This document shows, piece after piece, positions 26,983 to 39,186 of a stretch of 64,000 bases of DNA. The notes below the pieces were generated by a model, which saw nothing but the letters and a program-made list of their open reading frames with translations, made no database searches and was not told the origin of the DNA. Positions within the stretch are counted from its first letter, which is position 1. Each line of letters opens with the position of its first letter. The stretch lies in the NCBI GenBank assembly GCA_026413225.1, contig JAPMTP010000101.1, positions 62,001 through 126,000 on the forward strand, given 5' to 3'. Source of the stretch: Otis tarda (lineage: Eukaryota; Chordata; Aves; Otidiformes; Otididae). A program made the translations under genes and the position numbers.

Positions 26983-29900
26983 CTAATGGCAAACTGAAAC
27001 GGAAAGGTAGAAGTACAATTTACCATGCGAAGGGATGAAGAACAGAGGAATGACCAAATAGGGCTTGTAAACTACACAGATGAAATCACCGCAGCGCAAT
27101 TTAAAACGTAGAAGACAGGCACAAAGAAATGAAAAACACAGGCGGAGAACACGATGAGTGGAGATGTAAAGGCAAAATTTAGAAAACAACAAAGTACAAT
27201 ACCCAAGAGGAACAATGAGAAAATAAGACCAAGGGCCTTAATGAAAAGCAAATAATAAATAGCAATGTCAAACAAAAACGTAGATAGAAAGGAAAATGTA
27301 AAAAGCAACAGCGCTAGGGAAAACTGGAGGGGGTGGCGCGGGAAAGGTTAAAAACTAATAATGCCGAAAGACGTAAAAGTAGAAAATTTTTAAAGCCCGA
27401 GGTTTAGGAGAAGAACGAACACACAATACAGTCAGAGAAGTAAAACGCAAACAGAGACAGATATTTGTAAAAGTGGTGGTGCTAAAAACAGACAAGAAAA
27501 AAAAATGGAGAAAAAAAAGTAACCAAGGTAAAGGTGGACATGGGGGAAAAAAAGACAAGGCATCAAGCATTAGGGAAATAGAGACAGCAGAATGAAACAG
27601 AGATGTTTAAAGAATCTCTAAAAAGCCAGGATGCTAAGGAAAGACAAGAAATACCAAACAAAAAAACCCAGCAAATATAATAATAATAGTCAGTCGGTGA
27701 TGAGTATCAGGGAAATAGAGAAAAATTTCAAACCCAGAAATTACAAACTGTAACAAGGACCTAGAAAGACAGTTTTAAAATCAAAGGCGTGAATACAGAC
27801 AAGAAATATTTTTTTTTGTTTTAAAGATAGCCAACAGAATAAAAGTACAGAGAAAACGGTAGATGCAAATAAGATTAAAGTTATAAGGAGAAAGCAGGTA
27901 GCGACAGCAAGAAAAAGAAAAATGATGAAAAGCAACGTAAAGCGCAATGGTGCTATGGAAAAAAAGAAAATATAATTAAAGATTATGATAGCAGACAAGG
28001 TCAAATTAGAAAATTTGAAAAGCAAAAGCACGAAAGTAATAGCAACATCCCACTAAAATGCAGACAGATATACATTTTTAAAAGTGACAGTAGAAAGGAA
28101 AAAGAAATAATTAGAACAAGAATGCAGAAAAATAAAGACAAAAGTGATAAAAGGAGACTCAGCATTTTAAAAGCATCAGGGATTAAGGATATTAAAAAAA
28201 TTAAAACCCAGCATGGGTAAACTAAAATGGAGCCAGAAAAAGAACCTAATTACATGACTGTAAAGAAGAAAGAGAAGAAAGAGATAAGTCAGAATCATTA
28301 GGAAAGTAAAGGCAAATACTGGGAAAAATAAATGCCCAGGAACCAAATAGAAACCTAGAAAGAATAACTAAAAACCAAAGCTGCTAAGTAAGGACATATT
28401 ACAACTAAAAAATAAGGGGACCAGCCAGAAGAAAAGTATATAAAAAAGGCAAATGGTCATCAGGAAATAACGACAACAACAACAGGCATTTCTGACACGC
28501 AACTAAACTGGAGAACTACAAAGGTGGCGTTCAAAAGCGATGGCGCGGAGGGAGGATGAGAGAAGATTCAGGATCAAGAGAACAAGTTAAAGATAGCAAT
28601 CGGGACAGAATTAGACAGAAAGTTTTAAAACCAACGGGGAATAATGAAATTGGGTTAAAAATTCCCAAATAGCACGGTCCACCTAAGAGACCTACGAAAT
28701 TTGAAAAGCGAGGGCACTACAGATAGTCGGGACGTAATTAAAAAAAAAATAAAGATAGCAAAATAAACGCAGAAACCAGATAGGAGTAAAGAGAACATTT
28801 CAAAAGCAATTGAAGATGAAGGAAATAAGGAAAAAAATGAAAAGAAAAAACACCAAAACAAACCAGTGTCGTCCAACAAAAATAAAAATGTACAAAGAGA
28901 ATTTTCGAAGTGAGGGTTCTGTGGAAGAACAAGAAATTATTATGTATGAACTGCAAAGGGCATAAAAGTAGGCACTGAATGAATGCTGAAAAAGCAATGG
29001 GGAAATGGGAAATAAAATGAAAGCTAAAAAAATAGGGACAGCACGCTGAAAGAGACTTAGAAAGAAAGTTTCAAAACCCAGAATGCTAAGGAAATAGTTT
29101 CTTAAAAGACAGCAGAGGGAAAGAAAAGTAGACGCAGAAAAGTGGCGAGTGTTAGAGAAAATAAGACAAAAAATAAAAAAAAAAAAAAATACAGACAGCT
29201 ACCTAAAACAGATGTATTAAGCAAAATGAAGATTCGGGGTACTGAGCAAACGTGAGCAATAATTTAAAAACCAAGAAATAAAGACAGCAAGCAAGATAAA
29301 TGTACAAAATCTTTTAAATTACAGGGAGTAGGGAGATTAACACACACACAAAAAAAAAACCAAACCACAAAGTTACATCGAACTAAAACAGGGAGATAGA
29401 AAGAAAATCTAAAGGGTGCCAACAGTAATGAAAGAGGAGAAATACCAAAAATCAAAGACGTGGAAGGAAAAATGCAGTCATAGAATAAACATTTCAAAAG
29501 CGCGAGGGGAGGAGGGAAATAAATGGGAAAAAAAAAGACAAGACGTGACACAAACTTAACCGGAGATGTAGAAAAATGTAAAAAGCGAGGATGCTAAGGA
29601 AACAGAAGAAGAACTTGGAGGACACACATTGAGTGGGGAAAAAAAGAAGACGTATAAAGAAGCTTTTAAGAGTGAGGCAGATTAGGGAAATACACGTTAA
29701 AATTTCTAACGAGGGACGATAAACTAACAGAAACGTAGCAAGAATTTCAAAGGCAGTGACGCAAACAAAATGCAATAGCTAATTAACCGATGACAAAATA
29801 AGGACAGAGATAAAAGTAGAAAATTGAAATGGTTAGAGATGAGAGCAATATAGAGGAAACTTTTAAACCACACAAGTACATGTACCTAAAACAGCAGTAG

Positions 29901-30032
29901 AAAGACAATTTAGAAAGTAAAGGCACTTATTTCAACAGGAAAAAAATAAAAAATGTGAAGACAGCAAATAAAAGTAAAAAGAAAATGTCAAAAGCAACAG
30001 AGATTAAGAAAAGGAAATAAAATCGATAAACA
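26983..30032 (+). repeat. Array unit 9 (L type, subfamily A)
   Basis: A complete unit of 3050 bp with the L segment near 29440-29640. It has an extra G in the AACTGGAGGGGG stretch near 27322, not seen in its neighbours. Confidence 0.94.
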
Positions 30033-33000
30033 CTAATGGCAAACTGAAACGGAAAGGTAGAAGTACAATTTACCATGCGAAGGGATGAAGAACAGAGGAA
30101 TGACCAAATAGGGCTTGTAAACTACACAGATGAAATCACCGCAACGCAATTTAAAACGTAGAAGACAGGCACAAAGAAATGAAAAACACAGGCGGAGAAC
30201 ACGATGAGTGGAGATGTAAAGGCAAAATTTAGAAAACAACAAAGTACAATACCCAAGAGGAACAATGAGGAAATAAGACCAAGGGCCTTAATGAAAAGCA
30301 AATAATAAATACCAATGTCAAACTAAAACGTAGATAGAAAGGAAAATGTAAAAAGCAACAGCGCTAGGGAAAACTGAGGGGGTGGCGCGGGAAAGGTTAA
30401 AAACTAATAATGCCGAAAGACGTAAAAGTAGAAAATTTTTAAAGCCCGAGATTTAGGAGAAGAAAGAACACACAATACAGTCAGAGAAGTAAAACGCAAA
30501 CAGAGACAGATATTTGTAAAAGTGGTGGTGCTAAAAACAGACAAGAAAAAAAAATGGAGAAAAAAAAAGTAACCAAGGTAAAGGTGGACATGGGGGAAAA
30601 AAAAGACAAGGCATCAAGCATTAGGGAAATAGAGACAGCAGAATGAAACAGAGATGTTAAAAGAATCTCTAAAAAGCCAGGATGCTAAGGAAAGACGAGA
30701 AATAACAAACAAAAAAAACCCAGCAAACATAATAATAGTCACTCGGTGATGAGTATCAGGGAAATAGAGAAAAATTTCAAAACCAGAAATTACAAACTGT
30801 AACAAGGACCTAGAAAGACAGTTTTAAAATCAAAGGCGTGAATACAGACAAGAAATATGTTTTTTGTTTTAAAGATAGCCAACAGAATAAAAGTACAGAG
30901 AAAACGGTAGATGCAAATAAGATTAAGGTTATGAGGAGAAAGCAGGTAGCGACAGCAAGAAAAAGAAAAACGATGAAAAGCAACGTAAAGCGCAATGGCG
31001 CTATGGAAAAAAAAAAGAAAAAATAATTAAAGATTATGATAGCAGACAAGGTCAAATTAGAAAATTTGAAAAGCAAAAGCACGCAAGTAATAGCAACATC
31101 CCACCAAAATGCAGACAGATATACATTTTTTAAAGTGACAGTAGAAAGGAAAAAGAAGTAATTAGAACAAAAATGCAGAAAAATAAAGACAAAAGTGTTA
31201 AAAGGAGACTCAGCATTTTAAAAGCATCAGGGATTAAGGATATTAAAAAAATTAAAACCCAGCATGGGTAAACTAAAATGGAGCCAGAAAAAGAACCTAA
31301 TTACATGACTGTAAAGAAGAAAGAGAAGAAAGAGATAAGTCAGAATCATTAGGAAAGTAAAGGCAAATACTGGAGAAAATAAATGCCCAGGAAACAAATA
31401 GAAACCTAGAAAGAATAACTAAAACCCAAAGCTGCTAAGTAAGGACATATTACAACTAAAAAATAAGGGGACCAGCCACAAGAAAAGTATATAAAAAAAG
31501 CAAATGCTAATCAGGAAATAACAACAGCAACAACAACAAAAAAGGCATTTCTGACACGCAACTAAACTGGAGAACTACAAAGGTGGCGTTCAAAAGCGAT
31601 GGCGCGGAGGGAGGATGAGAGAAGATTCAGGATCAAGAGAACAAGTTAAAGATAGCAATCGGGACAGAATTAGACAGAAAGTTTTAAAACCAACGGGGAA
31701 TAACGAAATGGGGTTAAAAATTCCCAAATAGCACGGTCCACCTAAGAGACCTACAAAATTTGAAAAGCGAGGGCACTACAGATAGTCGGGACGTAATTAA
31801 AAAAAAAATAAAGATAGCAAAATAAATGCAGAAACCAGATAGGAGTAAAGAGAACATTTCAAAAGCAATTGAAGATGAAGGAAATAAGGAAAAAAATGGA
31901 AAAAAAAAAACCAAACCAGTGTCGTCCAACAAAAATAAAAATGTACAAAGAGAATTTTCGAAGTGAGGGTTCTGTGGAAGAACAAGAAATTATTATGTAT
32001 GAACTGCAAAGGACATAAAAGTAGGCACTGAATGAATGCTGAAAAAGCAATGGGGAAATGGGAAATAAAATGAAAGCTAAAAATAGGGACAGCACGCTGA
32101 AAGAGACTTAGAAAGAAAGTTTCAAAACCCAGAATGCTAAGGAAATAAATAGTTTCTTAAAAGACAGCAGAGGGAAAGAAAAGTAGACGCAGAAAAGTGG
32201 CGAGTGTTAGAGAAATTAAGACAAAAACTAAAAAAAAAAAAGAAAAACTACAGACAGCTACCTAAAACAGATGTATTAAGCAAAATGAAGATTCGGGGTA
32301 CTGAGCAAATGTGAGCAATAATTTAAAAACCAAGAAATAAAGACAGCAAGCAAGATAAATGTACAAAATCTTTTAAATTACAGGGAGTAGGGAGATTAAC
32401 ACAAAAAAAAAAAAACAAACCACAAAGTTACATCGAACTAAAACAGGGAGATAGAAAGAAAATCTAAAGGGTGCCAACAGTAATGAAAGAGGAGAAATAC
32501 CAAAAATCAAAGACGTGGAAGGAAAAATGCAGCCATAGAATAAACATTTCAAAAGCGCGAGGGGAGGAGGGAAATAAATGGGAAAAAAAAGACAAGACGT
32601 GACACAAACTTAACCGGAGATGTAGAAAAATGTAAAAAGCGAGGATGCTAAGGAAACAGAAGAAGAACTTGGAGGACACACATTGAGTGGGGAAAAAAAG
32701 AAGACGTATAAAGAAGCTTTTAAGAGTGAGGCAGATCAGGGAAATACACGTTAAAATTTCTAACGAGGGACGATAAACTAACAGAAACGTAGCAAGAATT
32801 TCAAAGGCAGTGACGCAAACAAAATGCAATAGCTAATTAACCGATGACAAAATAAGGACAGAGATAAAAGTAGAAAATTGAAATGGTTAGAGATGAGAGC
32901 AATATAGAGGAAACTTTTAAACCACACAAGTACATGTACCTAAAACAGCAGTAGAAAGACAATTTAGAAAGTAAAGGCACTTATTTCAACAGGAAAAAAA

Positions 33001-33086
33001 TAAAAAATGTGAAGACAGCAAATAAAAGTAAAAAGAAAATGTCAAAAGCAACAGAGATTAAGAAAAGGAAATAAAATCGGTAAACA
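30033..33086 (+). repeat. Array unit 10 (L type, mosaic of unit 7 and unit 8 types)
   Basis: A complete unit of 3054 bp. Its left part matches unit 7 variants (GAGATTTAGG near 30449, AGGCATCAAGC near 30609). From about 30655 it matches unit 8 variants (GATGTTAAAAG, GAAATAACAAAC near 30698, AAGTGTTAAAAGG near 31192, AAATGCTAATCAGG near 31501). The switch falls between about 30613 and 30655. Confidence 0.93.
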
Positions 33087-36000
33087 CTAATGGCAAACTG
33101 AAACGGAAAGGTAGAAGTACAATTTACCATGCGAAGGGATGAAGAACAGAGGAATGACCAAATAGGGCTTGTAAACTACACAGATGAAATCACCGCAGCG
33201 CAATTTAAAACGTAGAAGACAGGCACAAAGAAATGAAAAACACAGGCGGAGAACACGATGAGTGGAGATGTAAAGGCAAAATTTAGAAAACAACAAAGTA
33301 CAATACCCAAGAGGAACAATGAGAAAATAAGACCAAGGGCCTTAATGAAAAGCAAATAATAAATAGCAATGTCAAACAAAAACGTAGATAGAAAGGAAAA
33401 TGTAAAAAGCAACAGCGCTAGGGAAAACTGAGGGGGTGGCGCGGGAAAGGTTAAAAACTAATAATGCCGAAAGTAGAAAATTTTTAAAGCCCGAGGTTTA
33501 GGAGAAGAACGAACACACAATACAGTCAGAGAAGTAAAACGCAAACAGAGACAGATATTTGTAAAAGTGGTGGTGCTAAAAACAGACAAGAAAAAAAAAT
33601 GGAGGAAAAAAAAAAGTAACCAAGGTAAAGGTGGACATGGGGGGGGGGGGAAGACAAGGCATCAAGCATTAGGGAAATAGAGACAGCAGAATGAAACAGA
33701 GATGTTTAAAGAATCTCTAAAAAGTCAGGATGCTAAGGAAAGACAAGAAATACCAAACAAAAAAACCCAGCAAATATAATAATAATAGTCAGTCGGTGAT
33801 GAGTATCAGGGAAATAGAGAAAAATTTCAAACCCAGAAATTACAAACTGTAACAAGGACCTAGAAAGACAGTTTTAAAATCAAAGGCGTGAATACAGACA
33901 AGAAATATTTTTTTTTTGTTTTAAAGATAGCCAACAGAATAAAAGTACAGAGAAAACGGTAGATGCAAATAAGATTAAGGTTATAAGGAGAAAGCAGGTA
34001 GCGACAGCAAGAAAAAGAAAAATGATGAAAAGCAACGTAAAGCACAATGGCGCTATGGAAAAAAAAAGAAAATATAATTAAAGATTATGATAGCAGACAA
34101 GGTCTAATTAGAAAATTTGAAAAGCAAAAGCACGGAAGTAATAGCAACATCCCACTAAAATGCAGACAGATATACATTTTTTAAAGTGACAGTAGAAAGG
34201 AAAAAGAAATAATTAGAACAAAAATGCAGAAAAATAAAGACAAAAGTGATAAAAGGAGACTCAGCATTTTAAAAGCATCAGGGATTAAGGATATTAAAAA
34301 AATTAAAACCCAGCATGGGTAAACTAAAATGGAGCCAGCAAAAGAACCTAATTACATGACTGTAAAGAAGAAAGAGAAGAAAGAGATAAGTCAGAATCAT
34401 TAGGAAAGTAAAGGCAAATACTGGAAAAAATAAATGCCCAGGAACCAAATAGAAACCTAGAAAGAATAACTAAAAACCAAAGCTGCTAAGTAAGGACATA
34501 TTACAACTAAAAAATAAGGGGACCAGCCAGAAGAAAAGTATATAGAAAAGGCAAATGGTCATCAGGAAATAACGACAACAACAACAGGCATTTCTGACAT
34601 GCAACTGCAATGGAGAACTACAAAGGTGGCGTTCAAAAGCGATGGCGCGGAGGGAGGATGAGAGAAGATTCAGGATCAAGAGAACAAGTTAAAGATAGCA
34701 ATCGGGACAGAATTAGACAGAAAGTTTTAAAACCAACGGGGAATAACGAAATGGGGTTAAAAATTCCCAAATAGCACGGTCCACCTAAGAGACCTACAAA
34801 ATTTGAAAAGCGAGGGCACTACAGATAGTCGGGACGTAATTCAAAAAAAAAAAATAAAGATAGCAAAATAAATGCAGAAACCAGATAGGAGTAAAGAGAA
34901 CATTTCAAAAGCAATTGAAGATGAAGGAAATAAGGAAAAAAACTGAAAAAAAAAAACCAAAACCAAACCAGTGTCGTCCAACAAAAATAAAAATGTACAA
35001 AGAGAATTTTCGAAGTGAGGGTTCTGTGGAAGAACAAGAAATTATTATGTATGAACTGCAAAGGACATAAAAGTAGGCACTGAATGAATGCTGAAAAAGC
35101 AATGGGGAAATGGGAAATAAAATGAAAGCTAAAAAAATAGGGACAGCACGCTGAAAGAGACTTAGAAAGAAAGTTTCAAAACACAGAATGCTAAGGAAAT
35201 AGTTTCTTAAAAGACAGCAGAGGGAAAGAAAAGTAGACGCAGAAAAGTGGCGACTGTTGGAGAAAATAAGACAAAAACTAAAAAAAAAAAAAAAAAATAC
35301 AGACAGCTACCTAAAACAGATGTATTAAGCAAAATGAAGATTCGGGGTACTGAGCAAACGTAAGCAATAATTTAAAAACCAAGAAATAAAGACAGCAAGC
35401 AAGATAAATGTACAAAATCTTTTAAATTACAGGGAGTAGGGAGATTAACACAAAAAAAAAAAAACCACAAAGTTACATCGAACTAAAACAGGGAGATAGA
35501 AAGAAAATCTAAAGGGTGCCAACAGTAATGAAAGAGGAGAAATACCAAAAATCAAAGACGTGGAAGGAAAAATGCAGCCATAGAATAAACATTTCAAAAG
35601 CGCGAGGGGAGGAGGGAAATAAATGGGAAAAAAAAAGACAAGACGTGACACAAACTTAACCGGAGATGTAGAAAAATGTAAAAAGCGAGGATGCTAAGGA
35701 AACAGAAGAAGAACTTGGAGGACACACATTGAGTGGGGAAAAAAAGACGACGTATAAAGAAGCTTTTAAGAGTGAGGCAGATTAGGGAAATACACGTTAA
35801 AATTTCTAACGAGGGACGATAAACTAACAGAAACGTAGCAAAAATTTCAAAGGCAGTGACGCAAACAAAATGCAATAGCTAATTAACCGATGACAAAATA
35901 AGGACAGAGATAAAAGTAGAAAATTGAAATGGTTAGAGATGAGAGCAATATAGAGGAAACTTTTAAACCACACAAGTACATGTACCTAAAACAGCAGTAG

Positions 36001-36132
36001 AAAGAAAATTGAGAAAGTAAAGGCACTTATTTCAACAGGAAAAAAATAAAAAATGTGAAGACAGCAAATAAAAGTAAAAAGAAAATGTCAAAAGCAACAG
36101 AGATTAAGAAAAGGAAATAAAATCGATAAACA
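33087..36132 (+). repeat. Array unit 11 (L type, near-copy of unit 3)
   Basis: A complete unit of 3046 bp. It shares with unit 3 the 8-base deletion (33468), GAGCCAGCAAAAGAACC (34331), GTATATAGAAAAGG (34539), GACATGCAACTGCAATGG (34594) and ACGTAAGCAATAA (35358). It lacks the unit 3 duplication. Its start is exactly 24300 bp from that of unit 3. Confidence 0.94.
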
Positions 36133-39100
36133 CTAATGGCAAACTGAAACGGAAAGGTAGAAGTACAATTTACCATGCGAAGGGATGAAGAACAGAGGAA
36201 TGACCAAATAGGGCTTGTAAACTACACAGATGAAATCACCGCAACGCAATTTAAAACGTAGAAGACGGGCACAAAGAAATGAAAAACACAGGCGGAGAAC
36301 ACGATGAGTGGAGATGTAAAGGCAAAATCTAGAAAACAACAAAGTACAATACCCAAGAGGAACAATGAGAAAATAAGACCAAGGGCCTTAATGAAAAGCA
36401 AATAATAAATAGCAATGTCAAACAAAAACGTAGATAGAAAGGAAAATGTAAAAAGCAACAGCGCTAGGGAAAGCTGAGGGGGTGGCGCGGGAAAGGTTAA
36501 AAACTAATAATGCCGAAAGACGTAAAAGTAGACAATTTTTAAAGCCCGAGGTTTAGGAGAAGAAAGAACACACAATACAGTCAGAGAAGTAAAACGCAAA
36601 CAGAGACAGATATTTGTAAAAGTGGTGGTGCTAAAAACAGACAAGAAAGAAAATGGAGAAAAGAATAAGTGACCAAGATAAAGGTAGACACAGGGGGCGG
36701 GGGGGGGAAGACAAGACATCAAGCATTAGGGAAATAGAGACAGCAGAATAAAACAGAGATGTTAAAAGAATCTCTAAAAAGCCAGGATGCTAAGGAAAGA
36801 CAAGAAATACCAAACAAAAAAACCCAGCAAATATAATAATAATAGTCAGTCGGTGATGAGTATCAGGGAAATAGAGAAAAATTTCAAACCCAGAAATTAC
36901 AAACTGTAACAAGGACCTAGAAAGACAGTTTTAAAATCAAAGGCGTGAATACAGACAAGAAATATTTTTTTTTGTTTTAAAGATAGCCAACAGAATAAAA
37001 GTACAGAGAAAACGGTAGATGCAAATAAGATTAAAGTTATAAGGAGAAAGCAGGTAGCGACAGCAAGAAAAAGAAAAATGATGAAAAGCAACGTAAAGCG
37101 CAATGGCGCTATGGAAAAAAAAAGAAAATATAATTAAAGATTATGATAGCAGACAAGGTCAAATTAGAAAATTTGAAAAGCAAAAGCACGAAAGTAATAG
37201 CAACATCCCACTAAAATGCAGACAGATATACATTTTTAAAAGTGACAGTAGAAAGGAAAAAGAAATAATTAGAACAAAAATGCAGAAAAATAAAGACAAA
37301 AGTGATAAAAGGAGACTCAGCATTTTAAAAGCATCAGGGATTAAGGATATTAAAAAAATTAAAACCCAGCATGGGTAAACTAAAATGGAGCCAGAAAAAG
37401 AACCTAATTACATGACTGTAAAGAAGAAAGAGAAGAAAGAGATAAGTCAGAATCATTAGGAAAGTAAAGGCAAATACTGGAAAAAATAAATGCCCAGGAA
37501 ACAAATAGAAACCTAGAAAGAATAACTAAAACCCAAAGCTGCTAAGTAAGGACATATTACAACTAAAAAATAAGGGGACCAGCCAGAAGAAAAGTATATA
37601 AAAAAGGCAAATGGTCATCAGGAAATAACGACAACAACAACAGGCATTTCTGACACGCAACTAAACTGGAGAACTACAAAGGTGGCGTTCAAAAGCGATG
37701 GCGCGGAGGGAGGATGAGAGAAGATTCAGGATCAAGAGAACAAGTTAAAGATAGCAATCGGGACAGAATTAGACAGAAAGTTTTAAAACCAACGGGGAAT
37801 AATGAAATTGGGTTAAAAATTCCCAAATAGCACGGTCCACCTAAGAGACCTACGAAATTTGAAAAGCGAGGGCACTACAGATAGTCGGGACGTAATTAAA
37901 AAAAATAAAGATAGCAAAATAAACGCAGAAACCAGATAGGAGTAAAGAGAACATTTCAAAAGCAATTGAAGATGAAGGAAATAAGGAAAAAAATGAAAAG
38001 AAAAAACACCAAAACAAACCAGTGTCGTCCAACAAAAATAAAAATGTACAAAGAGAATTTTCGAAGTGAGGGTTCTGTGGAAGAACAAGAAATTATTATG
38101 TATGAACTGCAAAGGGCATAAAAGTAGGCACTGAATGAATGCTGAAAAAGCAATGGGGAAATGGGAAATAAAATGAAAGCTAAAAAAATAGGGACAGCAC
38201 GCTGAAAGAGACTTAGAAAGAAAGTTTCAAAACCCAGAATGCTAAGGAAATAGTTTCTTAAAAGACAGCAGAGGGAAAGAAAAGTAGACGCAGAAAAGTG
38301 GCGAGTGTTAGAGAAAATAAGACAAAAAATAAAAAACAAAAAAAAATACAGACAGCTACCTAAAACAGATGTATTAAGCAAAATGAAGATTCGGGGTACT
38401 GAGCAAACGTGAGCAATAATTTAAAAACCAAGAAATAAAGACAGCAAGCAAGATAAATGTACAAAATCTTTTAAATTACAGGGAGTAGGGAGATTAACAC
38501 ACACACAAAAAAAACCAAACCACAAAGTTACATCGAACTAAAACAGGGAGATAGAAAGAAAATCTAAAGGGTGCCAACAGTAATGAAAGAGGAGAAATAC
38601 CAAAAATCAAAGACGTGGAAGGAAAAATGCAGCCATAGAATAAACATTTCAAAAGCGCGAGGGGAGGAGGGAAATAAATGGGAAAAAAAAGACAAGACGT
38701 GACACAAACTTAACCGGGGATGTAGAAAAATGTAAAAAGCGAGGATGCTAAGGAAACAGAAGAAGAACTTGGAGGACACACATTGAGTGGGGAAAAAAAG
38801 AAGACGTATAAAGAAGCTTTTAAGAGTGAGGCAGATTAGGGAAATACACGTTAAAATTTCTAACGAGGGACGATAAACTAACAGAAACGTAGCAAAAATT
38901 TCAAAGGCAGTGACGCAAACAAAATGCAATAGCTAATTAACTGATGACAAAATAAGGACAGAGATAAAAGTAGAAAATTGAAATGGTTAGAGATGAGAGC
39001 AATATAGAGGAAACTTTTAAACCACACAAGTACATGTACCTAAAACAGCAGTAGAAAGAAAATTTAGAAAGTAAAGGCACTTATTTCAACAGGAAAAAAA

Positions 39101-39186
39101 TAAAAAATGTGAAGACAGCAAATAAAAGTAAAAAGAAAATGTCAAAAGCAACAGAGATTAAGAAAAGGAAATAAAATCGATAAACA
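36133..39186 (+). repeat. Array unit 12 (L type, subfamily A)
   Basis: A complete unit of 3054 bp. Its start resembles unit 2 (GAAGACGGGCACAAAG near 36262). Its G tract near 36690-36708 resembles that of unit 8. A 91-codon plus-strand frame (37103-37378) is a composition shadow. Confidence 0.94.
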
